Assembly: GCA_018969805.1 (NCBI GenBank)
Contig: JAGWXQ010000005.1
Coordinates: forward strand, 1-17,018
Reading direction: 5' to 3'
Length of the DNA: 17,018 bases
DNA from: Paenibacillaceae bacterium
GTDB lineage: Bacteria; Bacillota; Bacilli; Paenibacillales; YIM-B00363
Shown here: positions 1 through 7,429 of the stretch, piece by piece
Numbering within the stretch: the first letter of the stretch is position 1
How the letters are laid out: the number at the start of each line of letters is the position of its first letter
The notes under the pieces: generated by a model
Told to the model about the DNA's origin: nothing
Seen by the model: the letters and a program-made list of their open reading frames with translations, nothing else
The model's database searches: none
Made by a program: the position numbers and the translations under genes

Positions 1-745
1 CACCTAAGCTCATGTTAATGATGTCCATCCCTTTTAAAATAGACCATTCGATGCCTGCAATGATATCAGACCACTTCCCGCTACCATTTTTATCTACCAC
101 TTTTACAGCGTAGATACTGGCTCTAGGAGCTACGCCTACAGTGCCGATCGCGTTGTTTTTCGCTGCAATAATTCCAGCGACGTGCGTTCCGTGGCCGTGC
201 TCATCTACCCACGATGGTTCAGAAGACACAAATGACTTGCCACCTCGTATGTCCAAATCAGGGTGGTTTCCAATTCCTGTATCCAAAACGGCGACATTGA
301 CGCCCCAACCGTCAAATCCAGCATCCCAAAAAGGCTTTACACCAATTTTATCGATCCCCCAGTCTGTAGTTTGACCGGTGCTAGAAGATGTGCTTTGAAT
401 TTGTATTGGTTCCAATTTCACTTCCTCGTCTTTTGATATCGAAGTAATATTTGTGTCGGCCTGCAGTTGCGCGACTTGGTTGTCTGTCAATGTTGTTGCA
501 AGAGCGGGGATTGATTGGTAGCGTTGATTAACCGTTTGTCCTTTTTTTTGAAATATATTACTGTATTCATTTCTTAAGGAATCTGATTTAAAAGATATAA
601 TGTAGTCTGATTTTGTAGAAGATTCTTGTGTAAATGCGTTTGCTTCATAATGGTCTGTTGCTATGAAAAGTATACTGGCAAGGAGCACGGTGATAAAGGA
701 GTATCGATAAGTGATGCTCAGGTTTTTTGTATGCGTAATGTTCAT
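1..745 (-). CDS. Subtilisin-like secreted serine protease (peptidase S8), C-terminus off the window
   Basis: This is the N-terminal 248 codons of an exported subtilase; the rest lies beyond base 1. Reading the minus strand from ATG at 745, residues 1-37 form a signal peptide: a basic start, a hydrophobic stretch (about 16-29) and a likely cleavage after ANA. Residues about 47-111 match an inhibitor I9 propeptide (starts DYIISFKSD, ends SISKDEEVKL). The catalytic domain begins near residue 128. The active-site Asp is D155 in VAVLDTGIG and the His is H185 in HGHGTHVAG; the Ser motif would lie off the window. The start is supported by AAAGGGG about 8 bases upstream (751-759) and is the only sensible ATG before the signal peptide. 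It is AT-richer than the der block and transcribed away from it. The product probably degrades extracellular protein. The family call is secure, the exact substrate unknown. Confidence 0.93.
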   Translation of the reverse strand, partial: MNITHTKNLSITYRYSFITVLLASILFIATDHYEANAFTQESSTKSDYIISFKSDSLRNEYSNIFQKKGQTVNQRYQSIPALATTLTDNQVAQLQADTNITSISKDEEVKLEPIQIQSTSSSTGQTTDWGIDKIGVKPFWDAGFDGWGVNVAVLDTGIGNHPDLDIRGGKSFVSSEPSWVDEHGHGTHVAGIIAAKNNAIGTVGVAPRASIYAVKVVDKNGSGKWSDIIAGIEWSILKGMDIINMSLG

Positions 746-1400
746 GATGTTCGCCCCTTTTAATATTTTTTTAAGAATACGAGCATGCACCTGGCGTAAC
801 GCGTATTTGTTGTGCACATACGTGTATTGCATCCTCGCAAAGGCACCCGCTGTACCAATGGTTTTCATGCAGTGCCCAATTTCGTGCGTGCAACTTAAGA
901 AGTGTCAAAGAGAGGAGTCATCGCCCGCACCCACTTCCATATTTTTTTGGATTTATAAAATAATTATATATCAATTTTTTTTTTTTACAAGACTGTTTCG
1001 AGCGCGTGTTTATTACATAATACGAGATTATTACGTAGTGATCATAAATGTTTATTAATAAGATACATAACACTACCATCGTGCAAAACAATCAAAGGTG
1101 GTCGGATGGATGTGTCGCTTGATTGTGTGCTGATGCACGGCGTATCGTGAATATGCATGATGCATACATTGGTGCATGCAGTGGGACACATCAGTCGTAT
1201 GTACGACGAGCATCGTACTGTGTGCGTGGGTACGTACGATGTGGTATGATTTGGTGTGTGGCGTATTCTGTATTGTTGCGTTGCACATGGATGGAAGGGT
1301 CTATAGTGCCGTACGTTCGTTACGTTGATTGTGCGTTGAATTGCCTTCTGCATACGTGTGGCGACATTAATGGTCATGTGTTGGGGGTGTCTATACGCAC
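746..1400. other. Gene-poor intergenic region between the protease and der
   Basis: I see no convincing gene on either strand. Open frames here lack a Shine-Dalgarno and have odd compositions rich in Cys, His, Arg and Tyr. The part nearest the protease (about 960-1070) is very AT-rich with a run of 12 T at 975-986 and could hold the minus-strand protease promoter, but I cannot place boxes confidently. From about 1120 to 1260 the sequence is full of short palindromes and alternating TGCA/TACG steps. Confidence 0.6.
1194..1241. repeat. Cluster of short perfect inverted repeats
   Basis: GTCGTA (1194-1199) and TACGAC (1202-1207) form a 6-bp palindrome with a 2-base centre. Immediately after, CATCGTAC (1211-1218) and GTACGATG (1234-1241) form an 8-bp perfect inverted repeat with a 15-base loop. 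A duplicated ATGCAT lies just upstream at 1153-1165. There is no T-run after the stem, so it is not a standard terminator. It could be an operator or a structured transcript. Confidence 0.5.
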
Positions 1401-1482
1401 CGTATTGCAAACGAATTTTTTTCAAGATAACCGTTTACGATCAAAAAAAACCCGTTTGGAGTTTTTCATAGGGGATGCGTAT
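1401..1482 (+). repeat. Intergenic repeat family, copy 1 (upstream of der)
   Basis: An 82-bp element that begins CGTATTGCAAACGAA and ends GTTTTTCATAGGGGATGCGTAT-like (1461-1482). The same start and end blocks occur at 4927-5021, 9726-9820 and 11419-11501, with a less conserved middle. This copy ends 53 bases before the der start codon. Confidence 0.65.
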
Positions 1483-1535
1483 GAGGTGACGTTTGCGGAA
1501 AATAATGAAGTGAACCATGTGGAGGTGGTATACGG

Positions 1536-2867
1536 GTGGGAAAACCGTTGGTCGCGATCGTCGGCAGGCCGAATGTGGGCAAATCTACGTTGTTTAATCG
1601 CATTATCGGTGCGCGGATCGCGATTGTCGAAGACGAGCCGGGTGTGACGCGAGATCGGCTGTATGGGCATACGGAGTGGAACGGTGTCGCGTTTTCGCTG
1701 ATCGATACGGGGGGCATTGTGCTGGACGATGCAGAGCCGCTCATTGCTGCGGTGCGCATGCAAGCCGAACTCGCGATCGATGAGGCGCACGTCATCGTGT
1801 ACGTCGTCGATGGCCAAGATGGGAGCACGCGTGCGGACGATGCGATCGTGCACATGCTGCACCAAGTGCGCAAGCGCGTCATACTTGTCGTAAACAAAAT
1901 CGATCATCCGTCGCACGCTCCGCTCGTCGCGGATTTTTATGCGTATGGGCTTGGAGAACCGTACGGGGTGTCGAGTACACACGGGCTCGGCATCGGGGAC
2001 GTGCTCGATGTCATTACGGCGTTGTTGCCGGAGCAAACGGAGCCGCCCTATGAGGAAGATGTCGTGCGCATTGCGTGCATTGGGCGGCCAAACGTCGGCA
2101 AGTCGTCCATCGTCAATGCGTTGCTTGGGACGACGCGTTGCATTGTGAGTGAAACAGCGGGGACGACGCGCGATGCGATTGATACGCCGTTTGCGTGGGA
2201 AGGTGCGCAGTACGTGCTCATCGATACAGCAGGCATGCGCAAACGAGGCAAAGTGTATGAGGCGACAGAAAAATACAGTGTGTTGCGCGCGATGCAAGCA
2301 ATTGAGCGCTGCGATGTTGCGCTCCTCGTCTTGGATGCGACGGTAGGGCTTACCGAGCAAGACAAGCACATTGCGGGATATGCGCACGATGCGGGGCGGG
2401 CAGCGATCATCGTGTACAATAAGTGGGATGCGATCGATAAAGATGAGAAGACGGTACACCGTGTGACACAGCAATTGCGAGAGCAGATGGCGTTTTTGGA
2501 CTATGCACCTGTGACGACGGTGTCGGCAAAGACGAAACAGCGCATGCATACGATCATGCCGATTGTGCGCGAAGTGGCCGCAAACCACAGGATGCGCATT
2601 GCGACGGCGGTGCTCAACGACGTCGTGTCGGATGCGGTCGCGATCAATCCTCCACCACCGGTCAAAGGGCGAAAAGTGCGCGTGAAGTACACGACGCAAG
2701 TATCGATTTCGCCACCGACGATGCTTGTCTTTACAAACGAACCCCAATTGGTGCATTTTTCGTACGTTCGGTATTTGGAAAATCGCATTCGGACGGCGTT
2801 TCCATTTATTGGGACACCATTGCGCATCGTACTGCGCAAAACAGATGACGAACGGGTCGGGGGATAA
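1536..2867 (+). CDS. der: Ribosome biogenesis GTPase Der (EngA), double-GTPase
   Basis: Der binds the 50S precursor and uses GTP hydrolysis in late ribosome assembly in the cytoplasm. The 443-residue length fits the family. Two G domains are in tandem: the first has GRPNVGKST at residues 10-18, DTGG near 67 and NKID near 119; the second has GRPNVGKSS near 182, DTAG near 230 and NKWD near 296. A C-terminal KH-like domain follows (from about 350), with the usual PPPVKGRKVRVKY segment and a C-terminal RKTDDE. The start is GTG at 1536, preceded by GGAGGT at 1521-1526 with a 9-base gap; the protein then starts directly at the first beta strand, as in homologues. It opens the der-plsY-gpsA-spoVIF unit. 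The intergenic repeat at 1401-1482 lies just upstream and may contribute to its promoter or leader; that is a guess. Confidence 0.97.
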   Translation: MGKPLVAIVGRPNVGKSTLFNRIIGARIAIVEDEPGVTRDRLYGHTEWNGVAFSLIDTGGIVLDDAEPLIAAVRMQAELAIDEAHVIVYVVDGQDGSTRADDAIVHMLHQVRKRVILVVNKIDHPSHAPLVADFYAYGLGEPYGVSSTHGLGIGDVLDVITALLPEQTEPPYEEDVVRIACIGRPNVGKSSIVNALLGTTRCIVSETAGTTRDAIDTPFAWEGAQYVLIDTAGMRKRGKVYEATEKYSVLRAMQAIERCDVALLVLDATVGLTEQDKHIAGYAHDAGRAAIIVYNKWDAIDKDEKTVHRVTQQLREQMAFLDYAPVTTVSAKTKQRMHTIMPIVREVAANHRMRIATAVLNDVVSDAVAINPPPPVKGRKVRVKYTTQVSISPPTMLVFTNEPQLVHFSYVRYLENRIRTAFPFIGTPLRIVLRKTDDERVGG

Positions 2868-2868
2868 T

Positions 2869-3504
2869 ATGGACGTAATCGCTGTTGTCATTGCTGTGTT
2901 GATCGGGTACGTGTTTGGATCGGTCAGCTTCAGTACGTTGCTCGTGCGCAAAAAAATGGGGATCGACATTCGCACCCACGGAAGTGGCAACGCCGGTGCG
3001 ACCAATACGCTGCGCGTTGGGGGCTGGCGCGTCGCAATGCTCGTGCTCGTGCTTGATATCGCAAAAGGGGTCGTACCGGTGTTGTTTGCACCGGTCGTCG
3101 TTTCGATGGTGGATGGTGGTGCGGTTGTCGATGTGGCTGTTCTTTGTGCGGGGCTTGGAGCCGTTCTTGGCCACAATTGGCCGATCTTTTTTGGGTTTCG
3201 CGGGGGAAAAGGCGTCGCGACGACGATCGGAGTGTTTTTGGCGGTCCTTCCATTATCGAGCGTGCTTGCAGGCTGTGTTGCGATTGGTGTGCTTGTGGCT
3301 GTACGCATCGTCTCTCTTGCGTCGATGACGTTTGCTTTGTGTGTGCCGATCGCCGCTGTGCTTATGGGAGAGCCACGATATACGGTCGTTTGGGCAAGTG
3401 TATTGGGGGCGTTGCTGCTCGCGCGTCATCGATCAAATATCATCAAATTGTGGCGTGGTACAGAACATCGGTTTGGCGCGCGGAGACATCGAGGTGGCCA
3501 ATGA
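2869..3504 (+). CDS. plsY: Glycerol-3-phosphate acyltransferase PlsY
   Basis: PlsY is the integral membrane enzyme that transfers the acyl group from acyl-phosphate to sn-glycerol 3-phosphate, making lysophosphatidic acid. The 211 residues are almost all hydrophobic segments. The family signatures are visible: GSVSFSTLLVRKKMGIDIRTHGSGNAGATNTLR (first conserved loop, given here as GSVSFSTLL and HGSGNAGATNTLR) near the N-terminus, and GHNWPIFFGFRGGKGVAT in the middle, which carries the second catalytic loop. I start at ATG 2869, one base after the der stop, with GGGGGA at 2858-2863. Its stop overlaps the next start (ATGA at 3501-3504), so it is translationally coupled to gpsA. GpsA makes the glycerol 3-phosphate that PlsY uses, so the pairing is functional. 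Confidence 0.95.
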   Translation: MDVIAVVIAVLIGYVFGSVSFSTLLVRKKMGIDIRTHGSGNAGATNTLRVGGWRVAMLVLVLDIAKGVVPVLFAPVVVSMVDGGAVVDVAVLCAGLGAVLGHNWPIFFGFRGGKGVATTIGVFLAVLPLSSVLAGCVAIGVLVAVRIVSLASMTFALCVPIAAVLMGEPRYTVVWASVLGALLLARHRSNIIKLWRGTEHRFGARRHRGGQ

Positions 3505-4511
3505 ACGTGACGGTGTGGGTCGCAGGCAGCTGGGGAACGGCACTTGCGGCAGTGCTCGCCTCCTCAGGGGCAAACGTTGTTCTATGGATGCGTGATAAGG
3601 CACAAGCGGATTATATCAATCGCTTTCATAGGCATCCGACGTTGTTGCCCGGAGTTGTTTTGGGGGACGGTGTCGAGGCGACGGTCGATGTCGCATACGC
3701 GGCGCACCATGGCGCGGTGCTTTTGTACGTACCGCCATCGCAGGCGATGCGCAGCCTAGTGGCGTTGACCGCACCGTATGTTCGGGACGATCCGCTCATC
3801 GTTCATGCAACAAAAGGGTTTGATGGATGCACGCGCATGTCCACCATTATGGCGGAGGGGCTTCCTGGAATTGATGCGCAGCGCATTGTCGCGTTGTCTG
3901 GACCGTCGCATGCGGAAGAAGTCGTGATGGGTGCTCCGACGACCGTCGTCGTCGCGGCACACGATGGGGATGCGGCGCAGCGGGCGCAGGAGGCGTTGAG
4001 TACGCCGTACTTGCGTGTGTATACAAACGACGACATCGTCGGTGTTGAGCTTGCGGGTGCGCTGAAAAATATGATCGCGATCGGTGCGGGCATGTGCGAT
4101 GGATTGGGTTTTGGGGATAACGCGAAAGCGGCACTCGTGACGCGGGGCCTTGCAGAAATCACGCGCCTTGGGATCGCGATGGGAGCGCAGACATCGACGT
4201 TTACGGGGCTTGCAGGTGTCGGAGATCTTATCGTCACGTGCACGAGTCGGCATAGCCGCAATTGGCGAGCGGGCTACGCATGTGGGCAAGGGGAGAAGAT
4301 GGCCGACGTCGTCGCGCGCATGGGTATGGTCGTCGAGGGGGTGCATACGACGGCGGCGGCGGTGCAGCTCGCTGCCACATACGGGGTCGATATGCCCATC
4401 GCATCGCAGCTGTACCGCGTCCTTTTTGAAGGATTTTCGCCCCAAGAAGCGGTGCGTACGCTCATGGCGCGCGTCGTCACGCACGAAACGCAGCGCGTGC
4501 CTATACGCTGA
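3501..4511 (+). CDS. gpsA: NAD(P)-dependent glycerol-3-phosphate dehydrogenase GpsA
   Basis: GpsA reduces dihydroxyacetone phosphate to sn-glycerol 3-phosphate for phospholipid synthesis in the cytoplasm. The 336 residues match the family length. Seen: an N-terminal Rossmann segment ending AGSWGTALA (residues 8-16), ALSGPSHAEEV, YTNDDIVGVELAGALKN with the expected catalytic lysine at residue 189, DGLGFGDNAKAALVTRGLAEI, and VGDLIVTCTSRHSRNWRAG. The start ATG 3501 overlaps the plsY stop and places the Rossmann strand at the very N-terminus. One oddity: the nucleotide-binding motif reads VAGSWG where the family almost always has GAGSWG, so the first glycine of GxGxxG is a valine (codon GTC at 3519-3521). 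Everything else is intact, so I expect activity, perhaps with altered cofactor affinity. Confidence 0.96.
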   Translation: MNVTVWVAGSWGTALAAVLASSGANVVLWMRDKAQADYINRFHRHPTLLPGVVLGDGVEATVDVAYAAHHGAVLLYVPPSQAMRSLVALTAPYVRDDPLIVHATKGFDGCTRMSTIMAEGLPGIDAQRIVALSGPSHAEEVVMGAPTTVVVAAHDGDAAQRAQEALSTPYLRVYTNDDIVGVELAGALKNMIAIGAGMCDGLGFGDNAKAALVTRGLAEITRLGIAMGAQTSTFTGLAGVGDLIVTCTSRHSRNWRAGYACGQGEKMADVVARMGMVVEGVHTTAAAVQLAATYGVDMPIASQLYRVLFEGFSPQEAVRTLMARVVTHETQRVPIR

Positions 4512-4565
4512 TGCAGTGGAACGCATATGCTGGTGCATACCCTATGGTTGGGAGGAGGCATCGCG

Positions 4566-4841
4566 ATGCATTCGTCGCTCAGTGACGACATTTTGCGCAC
4601 AGTAAAAAAACGTCTTGGAAAAACGATTACCGGCGACGATCTGACGCACATCGCCAAGCACATTAAGCCGTCCGTGCTGCGGGACGAACATGCTTTGCGC
4701 AAGCTCATTAAACAAGTATCGACGTTGGCAGGCATCCCCGTGACCGAGGCGACGACGAAAGAAATCATTGCGGCGATCACCGACAGTAAGGCAAACCCCC
4801 AACAATTGGAAGCGCTGATGCGCCACATGCTGCGCAAGTAG
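4566..4841 (+). CDS. Stage VI sporulation protein F-like protein
   Basis: A 91-residue protein that I recognise as a SpoVIF-like (PF14069-type) sporulation protein, from the pattern DDILRTVKKRLGKTITGDDL, then HALRKLIKQVSTLAG, then KEIIAAI and a C-terminal LEALMRHMLRK. In Bacillus relatives this family is made in the mother cell and helps spore coat assembly; here the role is inferred from family only. It appears all-helical, without signal peptide or membrane segment. I chose ATG 4566 because GGAGGAGG lies at 4551-4558; an in-frame start upstream at 4527 has no such site. It is the last gene of the der unit before a terminator, 54 bases after gpsA. A gpsA-spoVIF order fits Bacillales other than Bacillus itself. 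Confidence 0.82.
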   Translation: MHSSLSDDILRTVKKRLGKTITGDDLTHIAKHIKPSVLRDEHALRKLIKQVSTLAGIPVTEATTKEIIAAITDSKANPQQLEALMRHMLRK

Positions 4842-4849
4842 GACCACAT

Positions 4850-4880
4850 ACACACACAGGCCTCTGTGTGTGTTTTGTTG
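4850..4880 (+). terminator. Rho-independent terminator after spoVIF
   Basis: ACACACACAG (4850-4859), a four-base loop and CTGTGTGTGT (4864-4873) form a 10-bp perfect stem, followed by a T-rich tail TTTGTTGTGT. It ends the der-plsY-gpsA-spoVIF unit. A -10-like TATGATACAAT follows at 4886-4896, which may restart transcription for the next group; I see no good -35. Confidence 0.75.
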
Positions 4881-4926
4881 TGTGGTATGATACAATCGTA
4901 TAAGCAAAACGAAACTGCTGCACATT

Positions 4927-5021
4927 CATATTTCAATACATCGATCCGTTTGACAAAAACGCCTTTTGCTTCTTTGGCGCATACGGCGCTCTGGATCACT
5001 GTTTTCATAGGGGATTGGTAT
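4927..5021 (+). repeat. Intergenic repeat family, copy 2 (upstream of the DUF2768 gene)
   Basis: A 95-bp element sharing TTNAATACATCGATCC near its start (from 4931) and CAAAAACGCCNTTTGC near 4953 with the copy at 9726-9820, which is also 95 bp. Its end block is TTTTCATAGGGGATTGGTAT (5002-5021). The Shine-Dalgarno of the next gene (AGGAAAGG, 5023-5030) begins right after the element. It sits between a terminator and a gene start, so a promoter or leader role is possible. It contains TTGACA at 4949-4954 but no well-spaced -10 partner. Confidence 0.7.
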
Positions 5022-5040
5022 CAGGAAAGGACGATGCGCA

Positions 5041-5220
5041 GTGAGTCCGTTGGACAAAATGTGGTCGTCGTTTGTGGCGATCGGATTAATGGCGGGGGCA
5101 TCCGTGCTGATCGTGTACGCCCGATCGCGTGCACGGCGCATAGTTCGCGTGCTCGGGACGCTTGTGGCGACGATCTTGCTGTTGCTTGCGGTCGTTTATG
5201 CGCTTGTGGCACTCGTGTAG
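5041..5220 (+). CDS. DUF2768 small membrane protein (YphE-like)
   Basis: A 59-residue protein that starts with GTG at 5041, ten bases after AGGAAAGG (5023-5030), and stops at TAG 5218-5220. It reads as two membrane helices (about residues 8-26 and 36-58) joined by a short basic stretch with RSRARR. The beginning LDKMWSSFVAIGLM resembles DUF2768 proteins of Bacilli such as B. subtilis YphE, whose gene also neighbours gpsA; the positional match supports the call. Function is unknown, and the link to sporulation is by neighbourhood and phylogenetic spread only. An ATG at 5034 is in another frame and too close to the ribosome site. The protein is short, but its hydrophobic pattern and context make it a real gene. 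Confidence 0.8.
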   Translation: MSPLDKMWSSFVAIGLMAGASVLIVYARSRARRIVRVLGTLVATILLLLAVVYALVALV

Positions 5221-5246
5221 GCATGCAAGTTATGGGGGTGTAGTCG

Positions 5247-5720
5247 ATGGACAAACGGGGGCGCGTGCACGTTTGGCACGGACCAAACTTGCAGGCACTC
5301 GGTACACGCCAACCAGAGACGTACGGTGTGACGACGGAGCAAGCGATCGTTGACCGATTGCGCGCACTTGGTGGGCCGCTTGGTGTCGATATCGTCTTTT
5401 TGCAATCCAACCATGAAGGCGTGCTGCTGGATGCGATCGATCGCGCGCGCATGGACGGCATCGATGCGGCGATCATCAATCCGGGAGCGTGGACACATTA
5501 CAGTTATGCGTTGCGCGATGCACTGGCGATGTTGTCGTGCCCGATTGTTGAGGTGCATATCAGTAACGTGTATGCACGAGAGCCTTTTCGTCAACAGTCG
5601 GTCACGGCTCCGATCGCGTGGGGTGTCATTACGGGGCTCGGTGTGCTTGGCTACGAGCTTGCCCTGCACGCCGTGCATGCACGCATGAGAGAACGTCTAG
5701 GAGGTGGGGGCGGTGGATGA
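5247..5720 (+). CDS. aroQ: Type II 3-dehydroquinate dehydratase
   Basis: AroQ removes water from 3-dehydroquinate to give 3-dehydroshikimate, the third step of the shikimate pathway, as a cytoplasmic dodecamer in the family. Visible: GPNLQALGTRQPETYG with the expected catalytic Arg21 and Tyr26 on the flexible lid, QSNHEG, IINPGAWTHYSYALRDAL, and VEVHISNVYAREPFR with the catalytic His104. The 157-residue length is slightly above the usual 140-150. The extra is a C-terminal run of glycines (ERLGGGGGG) that arises because the end of the gene encodes the AGGAGGTGGGGG ribosome binding site of the next gene. The start ATG 5247 follows GGGGGTG at 5234-5240. The next two genes (M24 peptidase, efp) follow aroQ in many Bacillales. 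Confidence 0.96.
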   Translation: MDKRGRVHVWHGPNLQALGTRQPETYGVTTEQAIVDRLRALGGPLGVDIVFLQSNHEGVLLDAIDRARMDGIDAAIINPGAWTHYSYALRDALAMLSCPIVEVHISNVYAREPFRQQSVTAPIAWGVITGLGVLGYELALHAVHARMRERLGGGGGG

Positions 5721-6789
5721 TTTCCGCATCGCAGCGCTGCGGCAAAAGCTCATTGACGCGCAAGTAGACGCAATCTGGATTCATGCCCCGGTAAACCGTT
5801 CGTATATGAGTGGGTTTTCTGGCAGTGTCGGTGAAGTGGTCATCAGCGCAACAGACCAATGGTTGTTTGTCGATGGACGATACGTCGTGCAAGCGCAGGA
5901 GCAATGTACACCGCAATGGTCGATTCGCGCACATCAAGGTGATGTATGGCAGGCGATGCGCGACGTGCTCTCGCCGCATGCGGTCGTAGGGTTTGAAGCA
6001 GAGCATGTGTCTGTTGCAGCATACGAAGCGTGGTCGGCTGCGTGTGTGCACGGGAAGTCGGTGCCTCTGTACCGTACGGTAGAGACGCTGCGTGAGAAAA
6101 AAGACGATGTGGAGCTCGTCTGCATCCGTCATGCGGTCGCGATCGCAGATGAAGCGCTCGCGTATGCGATCGGGCGCATCGCCGTCGGTGTGCGTGCGTG
6201 CGATGTCGCATGGGACATCGAGCAGTGTATGCGCACGCTCGGAGCGAGCGGGACAGCGTTTGACACGATTGTCGCATCCGGTGTACGCTCAGCGTTGCCG
6301 CACGGTATTGCGGGGACACAGCGCATTGAAGCGGGTTCATTTGTCGTCATTGACTGTGGCGCACGGGTTGCGCACTATGTGTCTGATGTGACGCGGACGG
6401 TGTTTGTCGGGGCGGGTGCGACATCGGAGCATCGGAAGATGTATGATATTGTGCGTGAGGCACAAGAGCGCGTCATAGACGCGTTGCGACCGGGCATGAC
6501 GGGACGAGACGCAGATGCGATCGCGCGGGAGACGATGCACCGTTATGGGGTCGCATCCGAATTTGTGCACGGGACGGGGCATGCGCTCGGTCGTGATGTG
6601 CACGAACGGCCGATGCTCAATGCGCGCGAGACGCTCGTTTTGGATGTCGGGCACATCGTTACGGTCGAGCCGGGATTGTACCGTCCTGGGTTTGGCGGGG
6701 TGCGCATCGAGGACATCGTGCGGATTACGGATGACGGATGTGAGGTATTGACGAAGGCACCGAAGCAGTGGACTGTAGTGGGCGAATGA
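5713..6789 (+). CDS. M24-family aminopeptidase (Xaa-Pro aminopeptidase, YqhT-like)
   Basis: A cytoplasmic metallopeptidase of the aminopeptidase P/prolidase type that removes N-terminal residues before proline or cleaves Xaa-Pro dipeptides. Residues 1-125 form the creatinase N-terminal domain (with NRSYMSGFSGS and DQWLFVDGRYVVQA). The rest is a pita-bread catalytic domain. All five metal ligands of the family are present: D214 and D225 in DCGARVAHYVSDVTRT, H290 in GTGHALG, E319 in TVEPGLY and E333 in RIEDI. The 358-residue length fits YqhT of Bacillus. I start at GTG 5713, which follows TAGGAGGTG (5699-5706) and overlaps the aroQ end by eight bases, so translation is coupled. An in-frame GTG at 5704 lies inside the ribosome site. 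It precedes efp, as in Bacillus. Confidence 0.93.
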   Translation: MDDFRIAALRQKLIDAQVDAIWIHAPVNRSYMSGFSGSVGEVVISATDQWLFVDGRYVVQAQEQCTPQWSIRAHQGDVWQAMRDVLSPHAVVGFEAEHVSVAAYEAWSAACVHGKSVPLYRTVETLREKKDDVELVCIRHAVAIADEALAYAIGRIAVGVRACDVAWDIEQCMRTLGASGTAFDTIVASGVRSALPHGIAGTQRIEAGSFVVIDCGARVAHYVSDVTRTVFVGAGATSEHRKMYDIVREAQERVIDALRPGMTGRDADAIARETMHRYGVASEFVHGTGHALGRDVHERPMLNARETLVLDVGHIVTVEPGLYRPGFGGVRIEDIVRITDDGCEVLTKAPKQWTVVGE

Positions 6790-6853
6790 TGTTTTTCGCA
6801 CACCGCGTTGTTTTTGCGATGAAACGAGAAACGAAGAAGGAGTGAACAAGTTC

Positions 6854-7411
6854 GTGATTTCTGTGAACGATTTTAAAACAGGGCTGACGATTGAAGTGGA
6901 CAAGGATTTGTTTACCGTCATCGATTTTCAGCATGTAAAGCCAGGAAAAGGTGCAGCATTCGTCCGCTCGAAGCTCAAAAATTTGCGCAATGGAAACGTT
7001 GTGGAGCGGACGTTTCGTGCAGGAGAGTCGGTGCAACGCGCAATTATTGAAAGCCGTCCGATGCAGTATTTGTATCAAGCGGGCAAAGAGTATACGTTTA
7101 TGGACAATGAAACGTACGAACAGCAAACATTGACAGACAAGCAACTCGAATGGGAAAAAAAGTTTCTGATCGAAAATATGAGTGTGACGATCGTATCTTA
7201 TGAAGGGGAAATATTGGGTATTCACTTGCCCAACCACGTGCATTTGAAAGTGACGGAGACTGAGCCCGGCATTAAAGGGAATACCGCGACAGGAGCGACA
7301 AAAAGCGCGACTGTCGAAACGGGATTGCAGCTCCAAGTACCGCTATTTATCAATGAAGGGGACGTCCTCGTCATCGACACGAGAGAAGGAAAGTACATTT
7401 CTCGCGCATAA
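6854..7411 (+). CDS. efp: Translation elongation factor P
   Basis: EF-P enters stalled ribosomes between the P and E sites and rescues polyproline synthesis. The 185 residues equal the Bacillus length. Domain I carries DFQHVKPGKGAAFVRSKLKN with Lys32 at the tip of the loop, which is the residue that is modified in family members (5-aminopentanol in B. subtilis); domains II/III end with TETGLQLQVPLFINEGD and YISRA. I start at GTG 6854, giving MISVNDFKTGLTIEVD as in homologues, with AGGAG at 6838-6842. A GTG at 6842 would overlap the ribosome site. It lies 64 bases after the M24 peptidase and 18 bases before the aspartokinase. The modification enzymes are not in this window. Confidence 0.97.
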   Translation: MISVNDFKTGLTIEVDKDLFTVIDFQHVKPGKGAAFVRSKLKNLRNGNVVERTFRAGESVQRAIIESRPMQYLYQAGKEYTFMDNETYEQQTLTDKQLEWEKKFLIENMSVTIVSYEGEILGIHLPNHVHLKVTETEPGIKGNTATGATKSATVETGLQLQVPLFINEGDVLVIDTREGKYISRA

Positions 7412-7429
7412 CGTGGAAAGGTGGTCAAT

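Noticed and set aside
1123..1647. 174-codon plus-strand frame containing part of the repeat and the der start
   Set aside because: It overlaps der in another frame and has an implausible composition.
1422..3308. Very long minus-strand open frame (628 codons) over der and plsY
   Set aside because: It lies antisense to two certain genes and has the Arg/His-rich composition of a shadow frame created by GC-biased codons.
4850..4880. CACACACA run as a microsatellite
   Set aside because: Its mirrored GTGTGTGT partner and T-rich tail make a terminator a better explanation.
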